The notes under the pieces were generated by a model. That model did no database searches. It had not been told where the DNA came from and was given only the letters and a program-made list of their open reading frames with translations. Position numbers and translations under genes: made by a program. This document shows positions 11,640 through 22,805 of a stretch of 64,000 nucleotides of DNA, in pieces. The DNA comes from Sphagnum magellanicum. Taxonomy: Eukaryota > Streptophyta > Sphagnopsida > Sphagnales > Sphagnaceae. How positions within the stretch are numbered: position 1 is the stretch's first letter; each line of letters opens with the position of its first letter. Location: positions 806,001 through 870,000 of the forward strand of contig CM038922.1 in NCBI GenBank assembly GCA_021904315.1, read 5' to 3'.

Positions 11640-12470
11640 AGGTTTTACAGACAAACTCCCCAATGTTCTTCCACCTTATAGAGAGGTTGACCACATGATC
11701 GAAATGGTGCTTAGATCGGCTCTGCCATCCAAGGCACCCAATAAGTTAAACCAAAAGGAACTTGAAAAACTCAAAAAATAATTAAACAACCTTTTCAGTT
11801 AACAATATATTTGGCAAAGCAAGTCACCCTATGGGGCGCATGTCTTGTTTGTGGATAAAAAGGATGGCAAATTAAGAATGTGTATTAACTATCTTGCCTT
11901 GAATAAAATAACAATAAAGAACAACTATCATCTACCTTGCATTGACAATTTGTTGGATTAGCTCAATGGGGTAAATACTTTAGCCGAATTAATCTCAAGT
12001 TGAGGTACTATCAAATCCACATCATGGATGAAGACATAGAAAAAATGGCAATGAGGACCAAGTATGGTTCCTATGAGTTCCTAATGATGTTCCATTAGGT
12101 TATGCAATGCTCCGATGACATTCATGACTCCATGAACTCCACTTTCCACAAGAATTTGGATGAATTCCTGATCATCTATATTGATGATATATTGTTGTAT
12201 TCCAAGACAATGGAATAACATGCGAAGCATTTAGAATATGTTTTGAGTAAGCTTTGAGAAAACTGACTATTTGTAAACAAAATGAATAATGAATTTGCCT
12301 AGGAGGAGATGAACCTTTTGGAGCATATTTTGTTATGGGAAGGGGTGGGACCTGACACAAAAAAGTTGGAAACCATAAAAGACTGGAAAAGGCCAGTCAC
12401 AGTCAAAGGAATATGATTTTTCTTAGGCCTAGTTAACTTCTATCGAAAGTTTATAAAAGACTTTTCGCAA
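11640..12470 (+). pseudogene. Gypsy reverse transcriptase remnant
   Basis: In Ty3/gypsy elements this domain copies element RNA into cDNA. Recognisable blocks in order are YREVDHMIEM, the [20 protein letters not shown] block with [38 protein letters not shown], and the catalytic motif YIDDILLYSK at 12177-12206 (the usual form is Y-x-D-D). The thumb end near 12400-12470 (LGLVNFYRKFI-type) follows in another frame. Frames change several times and stops are frequent, so no product can be made. Confidence 0.88.
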
Positions 12471-12970
12471 CTAGCAAAACCACTTTTGAACCTCCTTAAA
12501 AATGAGTTATCCTTCAAATGGAAGGAGGAGGAGCAAAAGGCATTTGAGGATTTGAAGGATAAACTTTCATCCACCCATGTGTTGAAATTCCTGAATTTCA
12601 CCAAACCACTTGAAGTCCACACTGATGCTATCAGAAAGGGTGTTCATGCAAGATGGACACTTGATTGCTTTTGAGGGCAACAAATTTTGTGGGGTTCAAC
12701 TACGATGACCAATTCATGAAAAAAAGTTGTATGCTATCGTGTGTTGCTTGAAAGCATGGCAACACTATTTAGGGATGCATAAAACCAAGGTCTACATGGA
12801 AAATGTCTCATTGCGGTATTTCAAAATGTAGCCAAAAGCCTTAGTGAAGCAACTGAAATGGCATGACATGTTGGCACTATTGGATGTGGAGTTAATCCAC
12901 AAGTTAGGAAAGGATAATGTGGTCCTTAATGCACTAATTAAAACAGAGGAATTCCAAGTGGAAAAACCTT
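12471..12970 (+). pseudogene. Gypsy RNase H remnant
   Basis: The translation reads FKWKEEEQKAFEDLKDKLSS and LEVHTDA (a catalytic Asp block of the RNase H fold), then in another frame MQDGHLIAFEG, KKLYAIVCCLKAWQHYLG, and LLDVELIHKLGKDNVVLNAL. In active elements RNase H removes the RNA strand of the hybrid. A frameshift lies just after HTDA. Confidence 0.85.
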
Positions 12971-13059
12971 AGACCAATACCTAGGCATTGAACCATCTTC
13001 TAGGGTGAAAACAATTTGAAATGGAAGATAAGGGAAACTGATAAGGAAGGGCTACTCAA

Positions 13060-14115
13060 ATGGAAGTAATCTTGAATCTATGTGCTAGCAGGGAAACTGT
13101 GCACGAAAATCATGTAAGAAGAGCATGATGTGCCCATGATTGGGCACATTGGGGAAAAAGCCACAAGAGTGCCCGTAGGAAAAACATTTTATTGGCTCAA
13201 AATGAAGCAAGATGTAGAACATTTTGTGTGCACTTGTGTTAAGTGGCAAAACACAAAGTCCATATATAAAAAGAAATATGGGCTATATAGACTTTTACTG
13301 ATCCCAAACAAGTCGTTAAATTGTTTCCATAGATTCCATGACCCAACTGTCTGAGTGGAATGGGACATGGATGCCATCTTTATGGTAGTTGATCAATTCT
13401 CCAAGTTGGCAAAAATGGTTCCAACTAAGACAATTGTGACAACTTTTGACTTGTCAAAGTTATTCTTTGATATGTGGGTCACACATCATGGGATGTCACA
13501 ATTTATCGTTAATGATAGAGACATTAAGTTTACGGCACACTTCTAGAAACATTTGTTCCAGAAAGTGAGGACAAAATTGTCATTCAATATGACATTCCAC
13601 CCACAAACTAATGGCCAAACAGAGAAGGTCAATGGGGTGTTGAACCAATACTTAAAAAACTATGTTGATGTTGATCAAAAGGATCGGATTGAACATTTAG
13701 GCTTGGTAGAGTTTTGTTATAACTCCACAACACATTCAACGACGAAAATGTCTCCATTTGAATTAACATTGGGAAACAAAACCAAGAAACCAATGGACTT
13801 TGCCATTCCCATGAGACGTAAAGATCACTCTTAGGAAGATATGGAGATGATCAAAAGCTGTGAGGAAAATTACTCATGAGCCAAGAAGCTTTTGGGGCAA
13901 GTTCAAAACTAGTGTGAGAAGCATGCCAATAAAACATGAAAGCATGTTGAATTTGAGGTTGAACAACATGTGTGGTTAAACATCTGGGATTTTAAGATGT
14001 TTGACGGACTCACCCCAGGTTTTATTGCCAAGTATGTGGGGTTTTATGAGATTTTACATAAGCCGCATCCCAACATGTACACCCTAAAGTTGCCAACTAA
14101 TTTTGTGGCACATCC
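13060..14115 (+). pseudogene. Gypsy integrase remnant
   Basis: Integrase inserts element cDNA into the host chromosome. The zinc-binding region reads IGHIGEKATR, TFYWLKMKQDVEHF and CVKWQNTKS: the last cysteine of the HHCC set is tryptophan (TGG). The catalytic core keeps readable acidic residues: WDMDAIFMVVDQFSKLAKM, then VNDRDIKFTAHF, then FHPQTNGQTEKVNGVLNQ. A stop follows TAHF. The C-terminal part (KPHPNMYTLKLPTNFVAHPT) matches the same region of the second copy at 20.3-20.4 kb. Confidence 0.9.
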
Positions 14116-14199
14116 AACCTTTCACATCTCGAAATGTAAGTGTTTATATGTGATGACCAAAGACCAAATTAGAAGTAAAAAATGTGATCCGAAATTGAT

Positions 14200-14385
14200 G
14201 TGATTGAACATAGGCTAGCAATCAAAATCAAAGGCAAACATGCTTAGATTCAAGGCATATGGTGAAATACAATGGTTGCCATCATAAGAAGGCAATATTG
14301 ATGAAACATGTTCACCTGGACCACTTGCCAAAAATGGTAAACAAATTCGAACAGGAATGGGGTTATGAACTTGGAATGAAAAGGA
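14200..14385 (+). pseudogene. Chromodomain remnant
   Basis: In one frame the sequence reads HMVKYNGCHHKKA, then MKHVHLDHLPKMVNKFEQEW. This aligns with KQYLVK-KGCHLKKS and KFAHLNHLLKMVEKFEQEC in the second copy at 20.55-20.7 kb. A chromodomain after integrase directs chromovirus insertion toward marked chromatin. The YLVKWKG core is altered (KYNG). Confidence 0.7.
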
Positions 14386-14446
14386 CTTGAAAGAAAAATA
14401 GAAATCCACTTGCAAATGGCCTACGTATTGATGAGGACATCAACTT

Positions 14447-14458
14447 TTAAAATAGGGG
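14447..14458 (+). other. Polypurine tract
   Basis: TTAAAATAGGGG precedes AGTAACACCC, which looks like a decayed TGTAACACCC LTR start. It is in the position of the plus-strand primer tract, and the second copy has AAAACGGGGAA at 20761-20771 in the same place. Confidence 0.65.
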
Positions 14459-15485
14459 AGTAACACCCACAAAATTAACTATTCACTAAAATAAGGGTTA
14501 AAAGTTTTCACAAACATGGTTGGCTACGAAAAGGCTAAGGTTCATGGGAAGTTAACAGCTGAAATAGGCAAGGGAGTGGCAATTAACAAAAATGGACTTG
14601 GAGTTGAACTCGACTCAAAAAACTCCAAGGTTCGATTAGGTAAGATTGGGGTGGTGGTGCATGCAAATGAAGTGGCATGACCATGAGTGGAAAAGTTAGA
14701 CTTCATGTGCATGAACTTGTAATTCATGTTTCAGTTGGGTAAAAGGGATTTGGACTATAAAGCATGGTCCAACACCATCTATTGGTGCATTTGTAACCTT
14801 TATTCAACATGGTGGTCAAAACTCCTAAATTGAAATTTGAAGCGAGCTCCAAAAATGAAAGAGATGATGGTCGAATAAGGGGGATTTGATGGAAGACATT
14901 AAACGAATGCACAAAATAAAAACAGAAGACACATTTAGCAAAACCTCATGCACTGATAACACAAAAACACAAAGCAAATGAATTTTGTTAATTAGGAAAT
15001 AGCTAATCCAAAAAGGGGTCGAAAGAGAGAAGATGGCGAAATGCCAAGGGCGATCACCCTAGGAAACATCAACGAGGATGCTGACATTTTTAAAGTGGGG
15101 GAAAATGACATGCCCTTCTAGGCAAACCTTCAAGTGTGGGAGCTCACTTAGTTAAGACCCAAGTCCGGACCACCACAGTGTGACCCCCATGGCAGCTTGG
15201 GTTATAAATCTAAGTGTTGGGCTACGTTCGATTCCCAATTTGACATGCTCATGAACCACATAGGTGCTAATGAATAAAGGTTTGAAGAAGGAGACCCATA
15301 GTGGTGGCCTTGGCAATCTAAGTTCTCGAACTAAATGAAATTTGTGGTTAGCACAGGAGATAAAAGATAGTAATCTCTGACAACAAGGCCTTGGACCACG
15401 GGGAAGTCTATAGCGAATATTAGTCCCACCCGTCTAAAGGTTGAGGTTAGCCCAAGGTAGTAGGGTAGTCTAATTTCACTCATTC
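14459..15485 (+). mobile_element. 3' LTR of gypsy element 1, eroded
   Basis: The first ~650 bp (U3) resembles the start of the second copy's LTR at 20772 (shared AAAAYGGACYTG, GAGTTGAAYTCG and TGCATG...AAATGGCATG blocks, then GTGGGGG-AATGACATGCCCTT near 15095). The last 245 bp (15240-15485) matches the R/U5-like segment 8388-8793 before the primer-binding site. The 5' side lacks the U3 part. The exact right edge is uncertain. Confidence 0.6.
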
Positions 15486-15721
15486 AAATTTTCAACTATA
15501 CTCAAATTAGGCATAAATGAGGGATTAGATGGTGAAACTAAGGCCCAAAGACAAGGTGACATTAAGGAGAACTTCTAAATAAAGCTCCAAACAAGTTTAG
15601 ATTGGATAAACATAAGGATCAGGTGTGCATAGTCATATTGCAAGCAACTTAGAGAAATATGCAATCAAAGAACCCGGAGAGAAAAACTAAAAAGCTCTTG
15701 CCCCTCTTTAACTTGGCAGAA

Positions 15722-15945
15722 GCCACTCAAATTTCACTATGAAAAAATATAATCTTCAAAAAATCCTCTAAAAGAAACCAAAATACTTCAAGATATTCCA
15801 ACTATATAACTAATCTCAAGTTTCAACACAAGCCAAAATATCATTCTTCAAAAATCCTCATATAAAAATAGACCTATTACCTAGGGGTCAAAATCCCGTA
15901 AGCTACTATAGTTTATAACGAAATTCCTTGCAAGGCCAAAAAGAG
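15722..15945 (+). repeat. Dispersed repeat, inverted partner at 31.6 kb
   Basis: The reverse complement of 31593-31800 matches closely, for example CTTGAGATTAGT, AATATCTTGAAG, TTTCTTTTAGAGGA and TTTTTTGAAGATTATATTTT on that strand. No coding capacity. It adjoins the 15975-16175 repeat, whose inverted copy is at 4124-4332, so all may be parts of one element. Confidence 0.75.
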
Positions 15946-15974
15946 AATCAAGCATATTAGAGAAACCCGTAAAG

Positions 15975-16175
15975 TCATCCTGTCTTCACAGTGTCTTTGG
16001 GCCTCTCTTTTCACCCCCTATCCCCTCTTTGAGCGAGGTCCGCAAAGTAAGGAAATGTAATGAAATCTGGGTACGAAATGGTGGAATTCAGCATTTAATG
16101 CACAAGGTTCGAGGTAATTATAGAAATTGTACATGCAGGAGCACTGAAAATATATGTAGCAGCAATCGAGGAAAA
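15975..16175 (+). repeat. Dispersed repeat, inverted partner at 4.1 kb
   Basis: It matches the reverse complement of 4124-4332 over about 200 bases with small gaps. Element class is unknown. Together with 15722-15945 it may form one unit of about 450 bp or more. Confidence 0.7.
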
Positions 16176-16824
16176 AGGAAAGAGGGTTTCAGCCCCCGCT
16201 GAAGGCTAATGTACTTTTTCGCAGGTTTTTCCTGAATCTCACCCGGTTTTGGACGAAACTCAGGGTTCTGGTCCTGTGTTTTCCTGACTTTACGGACTGC
16301 TCTAACGATTGGTAAAAGTACCTTCGACTCCCAGTTTGCAAAGTTTTCTCTGGCCTTTTCAACTGGGGCTCAACACAAAACTCACTTTAGAGTTTTTGAG
16401 TAGGGTAAGAATGTCAATATCAATGTTTTTTTCCTGACAAGTTTCAATTTTTTTAACCAAAAAAATTGGGAAAATTAGGGAATTTTTTTGGAGATAATTT
16501 GAATATATTTTCTCTTTTTTTTTGAATTTTTTGTCAATTCTTTTTACTGTTTTGCCCAAAAAATCCTAATCAATATGTGTGTTAGCCTTTAGTGATTTTG
16601 TTTTGAAAGCTGAAACTGAAGTTCATTGGCTATGTCGAAAGAGAAGAGACTTCACATCTTTGTAGGATTTGGGATACAATTTCTTAGGCTTGAACTGGGA
16701 AGTAACAAGTAACCTTTTTTTTCCAGTGAAATCTTGTCAAAAAGTGAAATTCAAAAATGCAAAATGAAAATTTGAAAATAATTTAATTTAGTTCCAATAG
16801 CCAAAAGGATCAAAGGACAGAATC

Positions 16825-16895
16825 TACAGCCAAAATTTGGCAAAATTTTCCTATGGATGATCACCACTTCCCTTGCATCATAAAATTGACCCAAA
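16825..16895 (-). repeat. Dispersed repeat T, orientation B
   Basis: It reads GCCAAAATTTGGCAAAATTT, then CCTATGGATGATCACCACTT and a GCATCATAAAATTG end. This is the inverse of the module at 40546-40608 and matches the right terminus at 41110-41178. No partner terminus was found nearby. Confidence 0.5.
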
Positions 16896-17404
16896 ATTAA
16901 CACTTCTTGGAACCAATTGTGAACCAATTGTGGCTGACAATTGGAGTCCTAGTGGTATGTATTTGGAAGGCTGCCTCTTTTTTTATCACTTTCATTTTGC
17001 ATTCAAATTACTTTAGCATGTTACAAGGTTTCATCCAGTGATGTTTTTTTTTCAATTTTCTGATTTTGTGTCACTGGCTAGCATCCCAAGAGGTTTTTAG
17101 AAGAAAATGTGTCAAAATAGTTTTTTAAAAACTAGGTAAATAAAATGTTGTGAAACTCAAACATGATGAAAATTTTCAAATTTTGACCATTGTTTTCAGA
17201 GAAATGGGAATATTTTGACAGAATATTCCTTTAAAAATATTTATTTTTCGCATTTTGGCAAAATTTCGCACCGAAAAAAATGCCACCAGTTGCATCATCT
17301 CAAGTTGCAATGTCATGGCTTTCAATACTGCAGTTTATATATACTAGGATGGCTCTTTTGAGATGACTTTTTTGTGTGCCAATAAACCCATCCATAAATT
17401 TGAA

Positions 17405-17605
17405 CTGTGTACAACCCAAAAAGACATCATGTAAAGGAAGGCCAGAGTGAACCATCACCCACCAAGGCACCATGAAGGATGGATGGTAATCGGTCAGTGA
17501 ACAATTTTCTGTTGGGTTCCAGTTCCCTAGCTAACCATGGTGGTTAGCTCAGTCACTTATGTTACCATCTACCTACTAAAAACCTGCAAGCAGGTTGCTA
17601 GAAGG
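17405..17605 (+). repeat. Dispersed repeat W
   Basis: ATGAAGGATGGATGG, TTTTCTG with TGGGTTCCAGTTCCC, and CCATGGTG with AGCTCA recur in order at 45470-45560 in the same orientation. A shorter inverted match is at 137-205. No open frame. Type unknown. Confidence 0.65.
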
Positions 17606-19372
17606 TAGGTATTAAAAACAGTCCTTACCTATGTATAAACCATCTATTTACCTAGTAGTCACCTATTTTTCTACCTATCTACTTATATATAGGACCTACT
17701 CTCACAAAATGGATCACCTTGATTTGAAAGCATATATTAACTCAGTTGAGGTTCATCCACAACTGAGTCATAGGGGCATCCAGTGGATGGTGCATTGGCT
17801 GCAATTGTTTACTCTGGCTGTAAAGGAACCCTTCCTCTACATTGCCAGTTTAACCCTTAAGAGTGTAAACCTTTTGCCAAATATCTTTGGTCTACTCAAA
17901 ATCTTAATTAGAAATCTAGTTCATTCTATTTCGTTTTGTAAATTTTCGTTTCCCAGTTACACATTTGATGCCCTACTATGCTGAAACTAGCTGTTCTCAG
18001 CCCCTAATCACCTGACTTCACGGATAACTTTAGTATATAGGAACTCGTATAGGACTGGGCAGTGCTGCCTCACTGCCCAAGGTTGGATTTGAAGCTCCTC
18101 AGACTAAAAAAAAAACTTTTCACACAACAATAATGCACAACGCATCATAATATGGCACCCACAATGACTAAATAAAAAACATTTGAATTATATATTCATA
18201 AAAAAAATTTAAGCCAAAATGTGATTCTTCAAGTAAGAATGAAACCTTAAAATTTCTGGGATGTAAATGTGAGTATCCTTGAAAACCAAGGATCAAAGGG
18301 ATCCTAGCATGGAACTCATGGGTCGAACTCATAAATGGGTTTTTAGAATTAGCACCCTGCTACTCACATGGGATTCCCAACACCCTCATTGGTGCAATCC
18401 TCAATGTGGGTAATTGAGTTCACCAGCTAAAGGTCCAATGCATGAGTTTATTTGATCAAACAAAACCTCACTCAAATCCACCTGAAAATTCCTTCATGCT
18501 GACTACTAACCTTCTTGCCATTCAAGTTGTTCACTCAAATATTGTCCTCTAGTTGTGGGAAAAAAATTGACTACATGATTTTTTTGGGTAAATGGGGAGG
18601 TGTATTGCAACAAGGATTGGACACACACACACACAAAGTTATGAAATTTTTTAAAGGCCAAGCACAAAGGTAGTCTGAAAATAGTCCGGTAATGGGTGAC
18701 CTCCCAACAATATCAGACCTGCAAATTCTAATAACAGATCCCACATCCTCAAAGGAAACTGCCTATCCCTATATATTATGGGAGCAGGCTTCTTTTTAGT
18801 CAGGCCAAGTCGAGTCTCCTTTGTGATTCTGGTCTTTGAAATTGATCTTTGAAGTTTGTATACTCAGGGACCAGACCTTAAGATAGTATTTGGTTTTCAT
18901 GGCCAACTCTCACCAAGCATGGGCCATGTGTAATGTGCAGGTGGTGTATGGCCATCCCAGTAGTAGTCTCTTAAATAGCTTGGACAAATCAACATTGTGT
19001 GCATGTTTTTTGTTTCACAAACTGATGGAGACTTCAAACCATGTAGCCTAGAGTTTTTATTTCAAAATATGTACAAATTATTGTCTTGGAAGTTGGAAGA
19101 TCAGGACCCTGATCCTCCACCTTTTACCTTTTTGGCACAAATGAACAAAATTCATTGCAAAAAGGACCAGTAATAGGAGAGACTTGGCGGACAGCCAACC
19201 CCAACCCAAAAGACACACACCTACCACATTATACTACATAAGTGGTTGATAACACCACCTGACTTTCCATCCATATCAGGTACCACACTTTGTCCAACAT
19301 TTCATGGAGCCTGCCTTCATCATTTGGGTGTTTTTTTGGACCAACTACATTGTATGATGTCACCCAAGCCTA

Positions 19373-19605
19373 CTCACATGCCCTTTTGCTTAAAAGATGT
19401 CTTAACCAGATGTGGGCCTCGTATCAAGACCACCTTAGTAGGGCACTAAGACAATATGAGAGTTAGGCCAGAAATGGTTCCATGAGGTTCGACTCGGGAT
19501 ATGTTTGGACCTTGAAGTCTAGATAGGTTAAGGCGAGAGCTTGGGCTTTTGACAATCAAGAAGATGACTGGGGCTTGTCTTCAAGACTATAGTGCGGGGC
19601 ACTAT
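19373..19605 (+). mobile_element. LTR fragment of gypsy element 2 (5' side)
   Basis: It matches 21490-21755 in the 3' LTR of the same copy (CACATGCCCTTT, TTAAAAGATGT, ATGTGGGC, then GGGGCA-TATCC). Integrase-side sequence follows almost at once, so gag, protease and RT have been deleted. Confidence 0.75.
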
Positions 19606-19639
19606 CCTCAACCTACTCAAATTCTCCGAGCCGTGTTCA

Positions 19640-20060
19640 TGAAAAAAAGCGATATAGAAAGGAAGATACAAGAGGCATATGTGGAAGATCGCTTGATGCA
19701 AATTTATTTCAATGACTTGCGCTAGAAAAATAAGGTGAGAGGAATCACCCTTCTAGATGGATTGCTAAAATAGAAGCAATCACAAGCCTAAGTGCCAAAG
19801 GGAAAGTTATGCATGAAAGTTATGCAAGAAGTGCAGGATGCGTCCATGGTGAGACGCCGTGGTGAAAAGACAACAAGGGAATTGTTGGGAAAATTTTTTA
19901 TTGGCATGAAATGAAGGAAGACATAAAACATTACTTCTAAATGTGTGTAAAGTGCCAATTTGGTAAATACCAAATTGGTACATAAGAAAAAGTTCAAATT
20001 ATATAAGCCCCTCCCAATTCCCACAGGTCCATTTGATAGTGTCTCAATGGATTTTATGAC
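19640..20060 (+). pseudogene. Gypsy element 2: integrase zinc-binding remnant
   Basis: The translation shows AYVEDRLMQIYFNDL, ITLLDGLLK, VPKGKLCMKVMQEVQD and CVKCQFGKYQI, the RNase H-integrase linker and the HHCC region of a gypsy integrase. Unlike element 1, the CVKC pair is kept. Shifts and stops interrupt it. The catalytic core that should follow is missing: after MDFMTCFP the sequence jumps to the C-terminal region. Confidence 0.75.
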
Positions 20061-20096
20061 ATGTTTCCCATAATGGGAATTGAAGTGAAATAACCC

Positions 20097-20725
20097 ATGC
20101 ATCTAGCCATTCCTCAAACAAGAAACATTCGTCGCAAAGGTAGCAAGGAGGCTAAAGAGTTGGCCAAAGAATGTGAAGAGAAAAAAACATCGGCCATCAA
20201 GTTCTTAGAAAAGGCGCATGCTAGTTATGATAAACAAGCCAACAAATTGCAAAGGCACATTGAATTCGAGGTGGGGGACCTAATGTGGTTAAACATAAAA
20301 AAACATTAAGATGCCTGAAACTTTGGTGAATAGGTCTGTCCCAAAGTACACAGGTTGTTAAAAGATCATTCATAAACCCCACCCTGATGTGTATACTTTG
20401 CAACTACCAACATAGCCCACCCAACCTTCCATGTGTACAAATTGAAGCTAGTTTATGAAGACAAGAAAAGGAAAGATAAAAAACAAGCCTATCATCCAAG
20501 ATTCGACTTCATTGAGCACAAGTTCGTTGTGGAAGTAAAGTGCATCCTAGCCATAAAACAAACCAACCAAATTGGCAAGCAATATTTGGTCAAGTGAAAA
20601 GGATGTCACTTGAAAAAATCATAGTGGGTGAAGTTTGCTCATTTAAACCATTTATTGAAAATGGTTGAAAAGTTCGAACAAGAATGTGGCCATGAAATAG
20701 AAAGCGCATAAGGATAAATCCAACA
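20097..20725 (+). pseudogene. Gypsy element 2: integrase C-terminus and chromodomain
   Basis: The 70-codon frame at 20097-20309 ends in KLQRHIEFEVGDLMWLNIKK, the conserved region after the integrase core. Further on, HPRFDFIEHKFVVEVKCILA and KQYLVK-KGCHLKKS-WVKF (dashes are stops) form a chromodomain, followed by HLLKMVEKFEQECGHEI. The aligned residues match element 1. Two in-frame stops in the chromodomain and other breaks make it nonfunctional. Confidence 0.8.
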
Positions 20726-20760
20726 TATCAACATAACAATGATGATGGCGTCAACCTTCA

Positions 20761-20771
20761 AAAACGGGGAA
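20761..20771 (+). other. Polypurine tract of gypsy element 2
   Basis: AAAACGGGGAA precedes TGATAGCAAAACC, a plausible TG start of the 3' LTR. Confidence 0.7.
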
Positions 20772-21755
20772 TGATAGCAAAACCTAAAAGAATGGATGAA
20801 TATTTAAACTAAAGTTAAGGCGAAACGACAATCGGTTTAAGGACAAGATGTACAAAGTGGGTAGACCATGGAATAATTAAATGAGGGTTAAATTAAAGTG
20901 ATGACAACCAATGAAAACGGACCTGAGTTGAATTCGAAAGAAAAACTTCTAAAAGCTCAATTAAATGAGATTGTGGTAGAGATGCGCGTGCATTAAATGG
21001 CATGTCCCCGAATTAATAATAAGCTTGTGGGGGTGAAGTTTCCAATGCATGGAGTCATGAACCATATCCTTTAAAAACAAAAGGGGCCCCACTTGGTTAA
21101 GCCCAAATCAACATTGTTTGTTGGTGTGTTTTATAATCATGCTTTGACGTGGTTGCCTAAGGTGGCTAAAAAAACATGCCTAGGCATGATACTTAACCTC
21201 AAGTGTTTTAAGGGCCCAAAGAAGGGGAATGTCATTTGGTAAAATAAACAAACCCAAGAGGGGTGTAATGTGATTTAGGGGATTAGCACAACAACGAATA
21301 AGAAATTTGTTTAAGATTCCTCCTATATCTAATAGAAAAAGTCTGGGGTGCAAATTATATTTAAGTTAATAATTAACTACTCTTTTAAAGGCTTGAGGTA
21401 AGAGGGTGGCAAAAAGAATGGACTTGCTATGATAAAAATGACATGTTATTTGTGTTTACAAAGATATAGACCTCTCAAAGGTGGGGGTGAATGACATGCC
21501 CTTTCGTTTAAAAGATGTTTTAAGCAAATGTGGGCTTCATATTGGATCCACCTTAATGGGGCATTAAGGTGACATGAGAATAAGGCTAGAAATGATTCCC
21601 AAGGTTCAATTCTTCTAAAAGTCAAGATACATCCGGACCTTGGGGTTTGGATGGGCTAAGGCAAAAGTTTGGCTCTCACTAACCAAAAAAACAACTAGGG
21701 GTTGTCTCGGGATTATAATGAGGGGCATTATCCCCTTAAAACCTTCAATAGACGA
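20772..21755 (+). mobile_element. 3' LTR of gypsy element 2
   Basis: It starts at TGATAGCAAAACC after the purine tract. The last ~260 bp matches the fragment at 19373-19605, which identifies it as an LTR, and the first part resembles 14459 onward in element 1. The right edge, near GGGGCATTATCCCC, is approximate. Confidence 0.7.
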
Positions 21756-22298
21756 TTAAGTGTTCCCCTAGGTTGCCCGTGTGAATCATGGATTATAATA
21801 TCACAAATTGTTAAGCTTTAGTTCCATAGTTTTCTTTAGTATTAATGATTTGAATCCTGATAAACCTCTTAGTAATAATTATCAAGAGTTGAATTAGCCT
21901 TTGGATATTTCAGCGTAAAAGACTCTTTTATTTAAATTGATGCAAGGTTTAGTTAACTTTAGGACCTAGTCAACCTTTTTAAGTGTAATATCCTTTTATG
22001 TTGTAGAGAAGGGAAAGGGGATGTATAATTATATGTGATTTATTGATATATTGGGAATACAAGCCCATAATTAACAATAAGATTTCGCCATGACAATATT
22101 AAGTTAGTCTATAAAATAATTTTCAGGCACAAATGATGTACTTGAAAGATTTTTAAGATGTAGTCCTAATACATCTTTATTTAGTCTTCACTTCTATCAA
22201 GCTCTTAAATAGAATCAAAATCAAACTTAAGTATTAACATTTCCACCTGAATGGCCTCAGGTGAATTACAATTTAGTAAACAACTTTAAAGGGATAGA
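21756..22298. other. Unassigned DNA
   Basis: AT-rich sequence with no recognised gene or repeat. Confidence 0.5.
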
Positions 22299-22805
22299 TC
22301 ACAATTGCAAAAACTCGAGAATGCGACGAATGGTGTGAACGAAGTATTTGGTTTGATGTTCCATGGAAAGGGGGTTGATTGGGCTTCGCAGCCAACGATA
22401 ATGGCCATCACCAGGAACCCAAGTTTGATAATGAAAACGAACATTGTCGTCTTCACATTGACATTCTTCAAACCCTTCTGGTGTGGCTCCACAAGCAGGA
22501 ACAAATTTTAAATAGATTGCTAAGGCATATGGGTTAAGAGACAATTGACGATCCCATGTTGAACGATTGACTTGAGTGCGCACCACTCTTCTGGACGGTT
22601 CTTCACACGACCATTGAAAGACATTCACATTAGGCGATGCTTCTTCAAACTCTTTCTTTTTTACTAGTGAAACTGGAAGATTTGAGGGCGTAGCGACATC
22701 ATCCACCATGACTAAATTTTCACCTGCATCAACAAGAACCAAGAGGGTAGTAGAAACAATGTGGTACTTGCGTTCAAAAAGGGTCAAAACTTTTTTATTT
22801 AACAA
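22299..22805 (-). CDS. Unidentified 168-residue ORF
   Basis: This is the longest open frame in the window. I do not recognise the protein. Its composition is unusually protein-like for this window: mixed charge, four cysteines clustered at VPACGATPEGFEECQCEDD, and aromatic-rich stretches (FHYQTWVPGDGHYRWL). An ATG starts it at 22805. No splice sites or partner domains were identified, and the neighbours on both sides are repeat DNA. It may be an exon, a transposon gene fragment or a chance survivor. No function is proposed. Confidence 0.35.
   Translation of the reverse strand: MLNKKVLTLFERKYHIVSTTLLVLVDAGENLVMVDDVATPSNLPVSLVKKKEFEEASPNVNVFQWSCEEPSRRVVRTQVNRSTWDRQLSLNPYALAIYLKFVPACGATPEGFEECQCEDDNVRFHYQTWVPGDGHYRWLRSPINPLSMEHQTKYFVHTIRRILEFLQL

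Larger units (their letters stand above)
8807..14458 (+). mobile_element. Decayed Ty3/gypsy chromovirus, internal region
   Basis: The order gag, protease, reverse transcriptase, RNase H, integrase, chromodomain is that of Ty3/gypsy elements; the chromodomain after integrase marks a chromovirus. Every domain carries stops and frameshifts, so the element cannot move by itself. A primer-binding site lies at the left end and a purine tract at the right. A 643-bp DNA element sits in the protease region. A related, shorter copy lies at 19.4-21.75 kb. Confidence 0.9.
16176..19370. other. Unassigned DNA with dispersed repeats
   Basis: No gene family is recognised. The 117-codon frame at 17631-17984 shows no motif I know. 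Repeat T (16825-16895) and repeat W (17405-17605) lie here, plus a short (AC)n run at 18621-18635. Confidence 0.5.
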
